Assembly (NCBI GenBank): GCA_900319485.1
Contig: ONOQ01000017.1
Coordinates: 1 to 36,500 of the forward strand
Length of the DNA stretch: 36,500 nt
Direction of reading: 5' to 3'
DNA from: an uncultured Bacteroidales bacterium
GTDB taxonomy: Bacteria; Bacteroidota; Bacteroidia; Bacteroidales; UBA932
Shown here: piece by piece, positions 23,917 through 30,753 of the stretch
Position numbering within the stretch: the stretch's first letter is position 1
Layout: each line of letters begins with the position of its first letter
Translations under genes and position numbers: made by a program
Notes under the pieces: model-generated
What the model was told of the DNA's origin: nothing
Databases searched by the model: none
What the model saw: only the letters and a program-made list of their open reading frames with translations

Positions 23917-25161
23917 TCATTTATTATCAATGTTTTGTAAAAAACGGCACATTTTCACATACTGTTCCACCGCTTTCACAAGGTCCGCTGCAAGGACGTT
24001 CTCATTGTTACGGTGAGCCACGGTGATGCTTCCCGGGCCGCAGATGATCTTGTGGCCAAAGCCCGTAAGGTGCGGGGCGTCACTGCCAAACGCCACGGGG
24101 GCGCTCTCAAAGCCCGGCAGTGTCACGTACCGCGCCGGCACGTCTCCCCCACGGGCCGTGACCGTGAGCAGGGGCGCAGAGGCCCTTTCCGGAGCATTTG
24201 CCCGGACAGGGTTGCGAAGCAACGCGGAGGAAAGGGCCTCAGGCGCCCCTGCCATCCACGTCTGCACAGCCTGGTGCGAAAGGAACGTGGTACGGAAGTA
24301 CAGCCGGCAGGTGAGTTCCGGTGACAGGATGTTCTGGGGATTGTCAGAGTGCAGAAGGCCGATGTTCCACGTTGTCTCCCCAAGTTCCGGGTCAAGGCCC
24401 CATTCTACGGCCTTCAAGGCATTGTAGAACTGGTTAAAGAGTTCTACGGCGCTTGTTCCATACTGCGGATAACCGCTGTGGAACGCCTCGCCGGTAAACT
24501 TCAAATCATATGACAGAGTGCCCTTTGCGGCACTGACCATCTTGTTGTCCGTGGGCTCTCCCACAATGAGGAACGGCGCCTCGAAACCCGTTTTGGAAAA
24601 CGCCTTGGCGCCCCAGGAACCGGTCTCCTCCCCCGCCAGGATGAGCAGCCCGAAGCCCGTGCACCCATTTGCCTCCAACTCCTTGCACGCCGTGTACATT
24701 GCAAAGATCTGCCCCTTTGCGTCGCAACTGCCCCGGCCGGAGATGCACAGGCTTTCAATGCGCTCATCAGAGCGCACGGCGGAGGCCGGGTCCGAAGGCT
24801 TGTCCTGAGGACTTATAGGCCGGGAGCCGCAGGGGGATAGTAGGGGGGCGGAGCCCCCCTCAAACTTGGGAGGGGCCGGAGCGAGCGTAGCGAGCGGAGT
24901 CCCTCCGAAGGGTCCCTCCTCCGAAAACTCCTGTAACTCCGGAAACTCCGGGGCAATATACGGCGGAACAGTGTCCATATGGGTGCAGAAGACCACGCTG
25001 GGGGTGCCCCACTTGAGGAAAAGGTTCAGGGTGCCGTCGCCAACTTCCATAAGTTCCTTGGAGGGGGCCTCAAGGTGGTCACTCAGCCACAGTGCCATAT
25101 CCCGCTCCTTGCCGGAAGTGGAATCTATGCTCAGTATGTCTTTAAACAGTTCCCAGTTCAT
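23917..25161 (-). CDS. dapE: M20 metallopeptidase, probable succinyl-diaminopimelate desuccinylase, with repeat-derived inserts
   Basis: This zinc amidohydrolase has HMDTVPP (H61, D63), GRGSCDAKGQ (D147), the catalytic Glu pair in AGEETGSW (178-179) and GEPTDN. The M20 fold alone does not separate DapE from ArgE; its place between asd and dapB in a dap operon favours DapE. At 414 aa it is about 60 longer than usual Bacteroidales relatives. The excess is a low-complexity Pro/Ser/Gly segment at about 81-138, exactly where the DNA holds GC hairpins (24798-24906). A second palindrome (24179-24240) lies near the C-terminal lobe. It starts 3 bp after asd. Confidence 0.82.
   Translation of the reverse strand: MNWELFKDILSIDSTSGKERDMALWLSDHLEAPSKELMEVGDGTLNLFLKWGTPSVVFCTHMDTVPPYIAPEFPELQEFSEEGPFGGTPLATLAPAPPKFEGGSAPLLSPCGSRPISPQDKPSDPASAVRSDERIESLCISGRGSCDAKGQIFAMYTACKELEANGCTGFGLLILAGEETGSWGAKAFSKTGFEAPFLIVGEPTDNKMVSAAKGTLSYDLKFTGEAFHSGYPQYGTSAVELFNQFYNALKAVEWGLDPELGETTWNIGLLHSDNPQNILSPELTCRLYFRTTFLSHQAVQTWMAGAPEALSSALLRNPVRANAPERASAPLLTVTARGGDVPARYVTLPGFESAPVAFGSDAPHLTGFGHKIICGPGSITVAHRNNENVLAADLVKAVEQYVKMCRFLQNIDNK
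24179..24240. repeat. 62-bp palindromic element inside the dapE-like gene
   Basis: GAGGCCCTTTCC (24179-24190) is the exact reverse complement of GGAAAGGGCCTC (24229-24240). A GTTGC-GAA-GCAAC hairpin lies inside. It encodes LRNPVRANAPERASA and neighbours, in frame. Confidence 0.7.
24798..24906. repeat. GC-hairpin repeat cluster inside the dapE-like gene
   Basis: It contains the palindrome GTCCTGAGGAC (24802-24812), a GGGGGGC-GGA-GCCCCCC hairpin (24842-24860), and GGAGGG/CCCTCC arms (about 24869 and 24901-24906) enclosing GAGCGAGCGTAGCGAGCG. The last part matches the intergenic palindromic element at 16223-16253. It encodes a 58-residue low-complexity insertion without breaking the frame. Confidence 0.65.
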
Positions 25162-25164
25162 CGT

Positions 25165-26178
25165 TTAATGAGATTTCAATGACAGGGGGCATCCAAGCCA
25201 GCCGTTACGGAGCAGCACCTGCGCTATCTGGACGGCGTTTGTGGCGGCGCCTTTGCGGATGTTGTCACTGACGCACCAGAGGTTGAGGCCATTCTCCACG
25301 GATGTATCCCGGCGGATGCGGCCGACAAATACATCGTCCTTCTCCCATGCCGTTATGGGCATAGGATAGAGGTTGTTTGCGGGGTCATCCTGAATGACAA
25401 CGCCAGGCATATCGGCCATAAGTTTTACGGCATCCGTCAGTTCAAATGGCCTATGGAACTCCAGGTTCACGCTCTCAGAATGGCCGCCCTTTACGGGGAC
25501 TCGGACGGTGGTGGCGGAAACGGCGATGGAAGGATCCCTGAGGATCTTCCGGGTTTCGTTCACCATCTTCATCTCCTCCTTGGTGTAGCCATCCGGAAGG
25601 AAGGAATCTATGTGGGGAAGGACGTTGAGGTCTATCTGGTGAGGGAATTTGCTACCGGTTCCGCCTGCGCGTTCTGCCTCAAGTTGCTCAATGCCTTTCT
25701 GGCCTGCGCCGGTGACGCTCTGGTAGGTGCTTACTACAATTCGCTTGATGCCGTAGGCCTTGTGAAGCGGCGCCAAGGGCAGGACCATCTGGATGGTGGA
25801 ACAGTTGGGGTTGGCGATGATATAATCCGTGGGTTTCAGGACATCGGCATTGATCTCCGGCACCACCAGCGGCACGGAAGGATCCATACGCCAGTAGGAG
25901 GAGTTATCCACCACATAGCAGCCAATCTCCGCAAAACGTGGCGCCAACTGGGCCGATACAGCCCCTCCGGCAGAGAAAATGGCAAGGGCCGGCTTCCGGG
26001 CGATGGCGTCACTGGCACTCATAACCGTCCACTCACGCCCCCGGAAAAGGACTTTCTTACCCCAGGAACGTTCCGATGCGACCGGCAACAACTCCGTCAC
26101 CGGGAACGCGCGTTCCTCTAGAACCTGCAACATCTTTGAGCCAACCAGGCCCGTTGCACCAACTACCGCTACAATCAT
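25165..26178 (-). CDS. asd: Aspartate-semialdehyde dehydrogenase
   Basis: The 337-aa enzyme reduces aspartyl phosphate to the semialdehyde, the branch point to lysine/DAP and to threonine/methionine. GATGLVGSKML is the NADP-binding loop, and PNCSTIQMVLPL carries the catalytic Cys. KGGHSESVNLEF supplies the conserved active-site His-containing segment. Length is normal. The ATG overlaps the dapD stop by 4 bp, and the dapE-like gene follows 3 bp after its stop. Confidence 0.96.
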   Translation of the reverse strand: MIVAVVGATGLVGSKMLQVLEERAFPVTELLPVASERSWGKKVLFRGREWTVMSASDAIARKPALAIFSAGGAVSAQLAPRFAEIGCYVVDNSSYWRMDPSVPLVVPEINADVLKPTDYIIANPNCSTIQMVLPLAPLHKAYGIKRIVVSTYQSVTGAGQKGIEQLEAERAGGTGSKFPHQIDLNVLPHIDSFLPDGYTKEEMKMVNETRKILRDPSIAVSATTVRVPVKGGHSESVNLEFHRPFELTDAVKLMADMPGVVIQDDPANNLYPMPITAWEKDDVFVGRIRRDTSVENGLNLWCVSDNIRKGAATNAVQIAQVLLRNGWLGCPLSLKSH

Positions 26179-26951
26179 CTTAATAAGTCTTCAAGGTGAA
26201 TACTGCCCTCAGTTTTGCTGTCACGGTACTTCACAATCACCGGGCAGTAAAGGTGAACTCCGCTCTCCAGGGGTTTGCCGCCGCGGACGATGGGCTTGGA
26301 GCCGCTCACAACCACGGCGTCGGCGGGAACCACTATGCGGCCATCGGCATTTCTCTTTATGAACTCATCCTTTGTAGCATCGTAAATTGCCGTGGATGAG
26401 GTAATTATAACGCCGGAAGCAATCACTGCGCCCTCCTGGACTATTGTGCCCTCGTAGATGCCGCAGTTGCCGCCGATGAACGCGCCGTCCTCGATGATTG
26501 TGGGAAGCGCGCCGGCGGGTTCAAGTACGCCCCCTATCTGCGTTGAGGCCGATATATGGATGTGCTTTCCAACCTGCGCGCAGGAGCCGATGGTGACGTG
26601 GCTGTCAACCATAGTGCCTTCGTCCACATAGGCGCCCACATTGACATACGCCGGGGGCATTATGATGGAGCCGGGGGCCATATAGGCGCCGCGCCGAACG
26701 GATGTGCCGCCGGGGACTATGCGGACGCCGTCACTGGCCTTAAACTGCCGCACCGGGAAGGTGTCCTTGTCAAAGAAGGGGAACTGGCCCTGGGACATTT
26801 CCCTGATGGCGCCAAGGCGGAAGCCCGCAAGGATGACCTCCTTCACCTCACGGTTTACCTGCCAAACGCCGTCAACTTTCTGGGCCACACGGACTTCACC
26901 CTTTTCAAGGGCGTCCATAAGGGCGTTGAATTGCTGAAGAGTGACTTCCAT
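26175..26951 (-). CDS. dapD: 2,3,4,5-tetrahydropyridine-2,6-dicarboxylate N-succinyltransferase
   Basis: DapD transfers succinyl from succinyl-CoA to tetrahydrodipicolinate, committing the cell to the succinylase route to DAP. The 258-aa protein has a helical N-terminal domain and then a left-handed beta-helix of hexapeptide repeats (PGSIIMPPAYVNVGAYVDEGT, GSCAQVGKHIHISAS). GGNCGIYEGTIVQEGAVIASGVIITSSTAIYDA is the typical DapD loop region. It overlaps dapA by 1 nt (TAATG) and asd by 4 nt. Confidence 0.95.
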   Translation of the reverse strand: MEVTLQQFNALMDALEKGEVRVAQKVDGVWQVNREVKEVILAGFRLGAIREMSQGQFPFFDKDTFPVRQFKASDGVRIVPGGTSVRRGAYMAPGSIIMPPAYVNVGAYVDEGTMVDSHVTIGSCAQVGKHIHISASTQIGGVLEPAGALPTIIEDGAFIGGNCGIYEGTIVQEGAVIASGVIITSSTAIYDATKDEFIKRNADGRIVVPADAVVVSGSKPIVRGGKPLESGVHLYCPVIVKYRDSKTEGSIHLEDLLR

Positions 26952-27823
26952 TAGAAAAGTTCTTTCAGGGTTTGCTTTAAAAGGGCCTCTGTGGCATCCG
27001 TAGCCTTGACCAGGGGCAGCCTGAGGCTGTTTTCCATAAGGCCCAACTGTGCCATTGCGGCCTTGGCGGGGATGGGGTTGGGCTCCACGAAGAGCGCCTT
27101 GAAAAGGGGCTTCAGGCGGGCGTCCATCCGGGTTGCCTCCTCAATCTTACCGGCCTCCAGGGCGTGGATGAAATCGGCCATAGCAGACGGGAAGACGTTT
27201 GAAGCCACGGAGATGACGCCATCGGCACCTTGCTTCATAAGTTCAAGGGTGTCTTCGTCGTTGCCGGAAAGGAGTTTGAAGCCTTCCGGGCGGCCTGCCA
27301 TGATCCTCAGGCTCTGCTCAATCTTGCCGGAGGCTTCCTTTATGCCGATTATATTTGGCACGTCCTTAGCCAGGGCAAGCACGGTTTCGGGCTCAATGTT
27401 TGAGCCGGTGCGGCCGGGGACGTTGTAGAGCACAATTGGCTTTTCCGTTGCACCTGCCACGGCCTTGAAATACTCATACATACCCCTCTGGGGCGGCTTG
27501 TTGTAGAAAGGAACAACCACCAGGAAGGCATCGGCATCCTGAAGGAGGCGGATGTTGTCAAGGGTGCCCTTCACTGAGTTGGAACCCACGCCGGCCATAA
27601 CGGGACGGCCCTTAGCGTGCTGAAGCGTCACCTCCAGGACCTGGAGTTTCTCAGATTCAGAGAGCGTGGGAGTTTCACCTGTGGTCCCAAGGGGAACCAG
27701 GAAATCTATGCCGGTTTCTACCTGCCAGTCTACCGTGGCGGCAAAGGACTCATAGTCCACTTCCCCACCCTTGAACGGGGTGAGAAGCGCGGTGCCGCAG
27801 CCGTGTAAGTCAAGTGCTTTCAT
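26951..27823 (-). CDS. dapA: 4-hydroxy-tetrahydrodipicolinate synthase
   Basis: The 290-aa class I aldolase condenses pyruvate with aspartate semialdehyde, the entry to DAP/lysine synthesis. The substrate loop GTTGETPTL, the catalytic Tyr in LYNVPGRTG and the Schiff-base Lys in IIGIKEASG are intact, in the TIM-barrel order expected. It is the first gene of the minus operon dapA-dapD-asd-dapE-dapB-thrA. A TATTTTTG box 8 nt before the ATG makes the leader very short, leaving no room for a lysine riboswitch. Confidence 0.96.
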   Translation of the reverse strand: MKALDLHGCGTALLTPFKGGEVDYESFAATVDWQVETGIDFLVPLGTTGETPTLSESEKLQVLEVTLQHAKGRPVMAGVGSNSVKGTLDNIRLLQDADAFLVVVPFYNKPPQRGMYEYFKAVAGATEKPIVLYNVPGRTGSNIEPETVLALAKDVPNIIGIKEASGKIEQSLRIMAGRPEGFKLLSGNDEDTLELMKQGADGVISVASNVFPSAMADFIHALEAGKIEEATRMDARLKPLFKALFVEPNPIPAKAAMAQLGLMENSLRLPLVKATDATEALLKQTLKELF

Positions 27824-27831
27824 ACAAGATA

Positions 27832-27839
27832 CAAAAATA
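27832..27839 (-). promoter_or_regulatory. -7 box of the dapA operon
   Basis: The minus strand reads TATTTTTG, 8 nt before the dapA ATG. It shares the 84-bp divergent region with the aminotransferase promoter. Confidence 0.55.
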
Positions 27840-27894
27840 CAAAAAATCCCCGGAATAATATGAGCATCGGCAACACAACCCGGACAAAAATTGC

Positions 27895-27902
27895 TAACTT
27901 TG
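27895..27902 (+). promoter_or_regulatory. -7 box of the aminotransferase gene, near-leaderless
   Basis: TAACTTTG is followed by CACCT and the ATG at 27908. It lies downstream of the in-frame ATG at 27860, so 27908 is preferred as the start. Confidence 0.6.
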
Positions 27903-27907
27903 CACCT

Positions 27908-29047
27908 ATGGATTATGAGCGCTTTTTTTCGGCCGATGTTCCCTCGTTCCTGAGGTCTCCCGTACGTGAAATCTTCCGCAAGGTGGATCTCCAGGCCATC
28001 TGTTCCTTTGCAGGCGGTTACCCCGCCGCGGTCACATTCCCTACGGACCAGATCCCTGGCCTGGCTGCCGCGGTGCTGGAAAAATACGGCACCAGGGCAC
28101 TCCAGTACGGCGCCACGCAGGGCGTTCCGGAACTTCGCGCCGCCATTGCCTCACGCTACGGCGTTCCTGTGTCACAGGTCCAGATAACAACATCTTCCCA
28201 ACAAGGCATTGACGTGTGCTCACGCGTTTTCCTTAACCCCGGAGACATAGTCCTTGCCCAGAGCCCCGTGTACCTTGGCGCCCTCCAGAGTTTCAGGGCG
28301 TATAGGTCCAGGGTAGAGGCGGTTGGCGAACATAATGCCACCTCCTCCATCAAATTCATCTACGTTATCCCGGACTTCAATAACCCTACGGGTAAGACAC
28401 TGACACTTGAGGAAAGAAAGGAGATTGTGGCCCTGGCCAGGGAACTTGATATACTGATAGTTGAGGACAGCCCGTACCGTGAACTCAGGTACTCCGGAGA
28501 GGCTCTTCCCACCATCCGTGAACTCGCGCCGGAGCGCACGCTCCACCTTGGGAGTTTCTCCAAGATCTTCGCACCGGGGTTCAGGCTGGGATGGATCATA
28601 GGCCCGGAACCGCTTCTGGAGCAGATTTATGTGTGCAAGCAGTGCCTTGACCTCTGCCCGCCGGTGCTGGACCAGTACATGGCCTCAGAGTTCCTCACAT
28701 CCGGCGCGCTTGATGCAAATCTGGTTAAGACCATAGCAGAATACAGGCGCCGCCGTGACCTTATGCTTGGGCTCCTTGAAAAGTATATGCCCGCAGGGAC
28801 GTCCTGGACGCACCCGGACGGCGGCCTCTTCCTCTGGCTCACGCTTCCGGAAAGCATTGACACCGTGGCGCTCTACGACGAAGCCCTATCGGCCGGCGTA
28901 GCATACGTCGCAGGCTCCTTCTTCTACCCGGACGGCAGCCACCGCAACACAATGCGCCTCAACTTCTCCTTCATAGAGGAGTCCAAGATGGAGCCGGGGA
29001 TAAAGATTCTGGCCGCCGTTTTGGCTAAAGCCTTGACCAATAAGTAG
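27908..29047 (+). CDS. PLP-dependent aminotransferase, candidate N-succinyl-DAP aminotransferase
   Basis: This 379-aa fold-type I aminotransferase resembles the LysN/Aro8/MocR-C-terminal group. FNNPTG, the PLP-contacting VEDSPYRELRY and the Schiff-base Lys in LGSFSKIFAPGFRLGW are present. MRLNFSF near the end carries the carboxylate-binding Arg. The dap operon lies back to back with it and dapF follows it, so it is the natural candidate for the otherwise missing DapC step; family members also act on 2-aminoadipate, aromatic or branched-chain substrates. The frame extends to 27860, but the -7 box argues for 27908. Confidence 0.85.
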   Translation: MDYERFFSADVPSFLRSPVREIFRKVDLQAICSFAGGYPAAVTFPTDQIPGLAAAVLEKYGTRALQYGATQGVPELRAAIASRYGVPVSQVQITTSSQQGIDVCSRVFLNPGDIVLAQSPVYLGALQSFRAYRSRVEAVGEHNATSSIKFIYVIPDFNNPTGKTLTLEERKEIVALARELDILIVEDSPYRELRYSGEALPTIRELAPERTLHLGSFSKIFAPGFRLGWIIGPEPLLEQIYVCKQCLDLCPPVLDQYMASEFLTSGALDANLVKTIAEYRRRRDLMLGLLEKYMPAGTSWTHPDGGLFLWLTLPESIDTVALYDEALSAGVAYVAGSFFYPDGSHRNTMRLNFSFIEESKMEPGIKILAAVLAKALTNK

Positions 29048-29056
29048 TTATGACTA

Positions 29057-29084
29057 TTACTCCTGTCGTTTTGGCCTGGAGTAA
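29057..29084. repeat. TTACTCC hairpin between the aminotransferase gene and dapF
   Basis: TTACTCC (29057-29063) pairs with GGAGTAA (29078-29084). It resembles the hairpin at 23878-23907 in both arms and loop. Confidence 0.45.
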
Positions 29085-29112
29085 AATGCGCAAATAATTG
29101 ATAATCAATAAT

Positions 29113-29997
29113 ATGGCAAAAACGCCCCACATATTCACAGGAGCAGGTAACAACTTTGTGGTATTTGACGGCCGTGAAGGCGGTATGGATGAGTACCGCC
29201 AGCCGGAGCGCATCCAGGCCCTTTGCAGGGAATACCGCACGGACGGCCTGATGATCCTTACCGAGACCCCGGGCCAGGACTTCGGGATGGAGTTCTACAA
29301 CCCCGACGGCTCCGGCGGAATGATGTGCGGCAACGGAGGCCGATGCATAGTTGCCTTTGCCGATTACCTTGGCCTGAAACCCGCCTCAGAGGACGGTACG
29401 TGGCATTTCCTTGCCCCGGACGGAGAGCACACCGCAACGATTTTGGACAGGGCTCATACCTCCAAACCGTCGCTTCGCGACCCCTCCCATCCTGACGGAT
29501 GGGCCCCTCCCTCTTACGCGGCCGAGGGTGGCCACGGGTTTGGAGGCATAAGCCCTGCTCCAAAATGGACCGTGCGGCTTAAAATGATTGACGTTAAGGG
29601 CATAAGCAAGGCAAAGAACGGCTACTTCCTCAACACGGGAACACGGCACTACGTAGAGTTCAGGGACAATGTGGATGCCATAGACATAGAGACGGAGGCA
29701 AAGCCCATCAGATGGGATAAAGACTTTCAGCCGGAAGGCACCAACGTGAACTTTGTGGAGAAAACAAAAGAAGGCCTCAAGGTCCGCACTTTTGAGAAGG
29801 GCGTTGAGGGTGAAACCCTTGCCTGCGGCACGGGCCTCACGGCCAGCGCTATTGCGGCATACGTGAAGGGCCTAGCCCAAAGCCCGGTAAGCCTTCAGTG
29901 CCGCCGTGGAGACTGGCTGCAGGTGGAGTTCACCCACTCCGGAGACGGTTTCAAGGACGTTTTCCTCACCGGCCCCGCTGAACTTATTGAAAAATAA
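29113..29997 (+). CDS. dapF: Diaminopimelate epimerase with an in-frame palindromic insert
   Basis: DapF converts LL-DAP to meso-DAP for peptidoglycan and lysine. Both catalytic Cys are visible, in GMMCGNGGRC and LACGTGLTASA, with FTGAGNNFVVFD at the N-terminus. The 294-aa length exceeds the usual about 265-275. The excess is a Pro/Ser/Gly-rich segment (about residues 114-150) coinciding with a 106-bp DNA palindrome (29450-29555) placed between EHTA and VRLKMID, at a surface junction before the second half-domain. The start at 29113 (MAKTPHIF) is preferred over the in-frame one 15 bp upstream. It is cotranscribed with the aminotransferase. Confidence 0.92.
   Translation: MAKTPHIFTGAGNNFVVFDGREGGMDEYRQPERIQALCREYRTDGLMILTETPGQDFGMEFYNPDGSGGMMCGNGGRCIVAFADYLGLKPASEDGTWHFLAPDGEHTATILDRAHTSKPSLRDPSHPDGWAPPSYAAEGGHGFGGISPAPKWTVRLKMIDVKGISKAKNGYFLNTGTRHYVEFRDNVDAIDIETEAKPIRWDKDFQPEGTNVNFVEKTKEGLKVRTFEKGVEGETLACGTGLTASAIAAYVKGLAQSPVSLQCRRGDWLQVEFTHSGDGFKDVFLTGPAELIEK
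29450..29555. repeat. 106-bp palindromic element inside dapF
   Basis: GGGCTCATACCTCCAAACC (29450-29468) pairs with GGTTTGGAGGCATAAGCCC (29537-29555), 17 of 19. The interior holds a GTCGC-TTC-GCGAC hairpin and an inverted GGGAGGGGCCCA. The right half is homologous to the intergenic element at 12309-12364. The reading frame passes through it. Confidence 0.75.
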
Positions 29998-30031
29998 TAA
30001 CTCCTCTGTTTGAAATCTTCACTTCTCTTTC

Positions 30032-30039
30032 TATCTTTG
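30032..30039 (+). promoter_or_regulatory. -7 box of the toxin-antitoxin-like operon
   Basis: TATCTTTG lies 33 nt before the ATG at 30073. The palindromic operator begins 6 nt downstream, at the expected transcription start. Confidence 0.55.
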
Positions 30040-30044
30040 CAAAA

Positions 30045-30062
30045 GTAACGTTATAACGTCAC
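30045..30062. promoter_or_regulatory. Palindromic operator of the toxin-antitoxin-like operon
   Basis: The perfect 12-bp palindrome ACGTTATAACGT (30048-30059) extends to an 18-bp GTnACGTTATAACGTnAC. It covers the predicted transcription start just after the -7 box, so a bound repressor would block initiation. The HTH protein encoded by the second gene is the obvious candidate. Confidence 0.65.
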
Positions 30063-30072
30063 AAAAAGCAAG

Positions 30073-30753
30073 ATGGAAAGCATTCTCTTTCACGGGTCCA
30101 ACAAAATCATAAGCAATCCCACCAAGGCCGGCGGGAAGGTTCACAATGACTTTGGACAAGGCTTTTACTGCACCCCGGACATTGAACTTGCAAGGGAATG
30201 GGCATGCACAGAGACTCCCACAGCCTTTGCCAACCATTACAGTTTCGAGCCTAGTTATACGCTTGAAGTATGCAATTTATCAGGCCCGGATTATCACGTC
30301 CTCAACTGGCTGGCCGTCCTTATGGTAAACAGAGTCTTTGAAACCAGCCACGGCATTCCCGCCGCCATCAAGAAATACATCATTCAGGAGTTTCTGCCGG
30401 ATCTTTCCGGATACGACGTCATAAGGGGCTACAGGGCCGATGACTCCTACTTCCAGTACTCAAACCTTTTCCTCAGCGGCACCATCAGCCTTGAGGAACT
30501 AAGCCGCGCAATGCGCCTTGGAAATCTTGGTGAGCAGGTGTTCCTTAAAAGTGAGAAGGCTTTTGAGGCGCTGGTGTTCACCTCTGCAGAGATCGTTGAC
30601 AGGGATGTGTATCTGGCAAAAAGGCTTGCCCGCGAGAGGAAGGCAAGGGAGGCGTTTCAGAAGATAAAACACGGCCCTGAGGTATTTGACAGCATCTTCG
30701 CAATTGACGTTTACAGGAATAAAATGAAAAACGATGACCCACGCTTACGATAA
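30073..30753 (+). CDS. DUF3990 protein, ADP-ribosyltransferase-like, candidate toxin
   Basis: The 226-aa protein opens with LFHGSNKII (His7) and NDFGQGFYCTPDIELAREWA (about 25-44), the paired motifs of DUF3990 and of ADP-ribosyltransferase-fold enzymes (H ... Y). A later GNLGEQVFLKSEKAFEALVF segment is in place for the third catalytic strand (Glu/Gln). ADP-ribosylation of a cell target is inferred from the fold. It is the first gene of a two-gene unit, overlapping the HTH gene by 20 bp, with a palindromic operator at the promoter. This is toxin-antitoxin style. The flanking genes are housekeeping, so this is a small accessory island. Confidence 0.7.
   Translation: MESILFHGSNKIISNPTKAGGKVHNDFGQGFYCTPDIELAREWACTETPTAFANHYSFEPSYTLEVCNLSGPDYHVLNWLAVLMVNRVFETSHGIPAAIKKYIIQEFLPDLSGYDVIRGYRADDSYFQYSNLFLSGTISLEELSRAMRLGNLGEQVFLKSEKAFEALVFTSAEIVDRDVYLAKRLARERKAREAFQKIKHGPEVFDSIFAIDVYRNKMKNDDPRLR

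Noticed and set aside
27821-27910. Lysine riboswitch upstream of dapA
   Set aside because: The divergent gap is 84 bp and the dapA leader is at most a few nucleotides, so there is no room for one.
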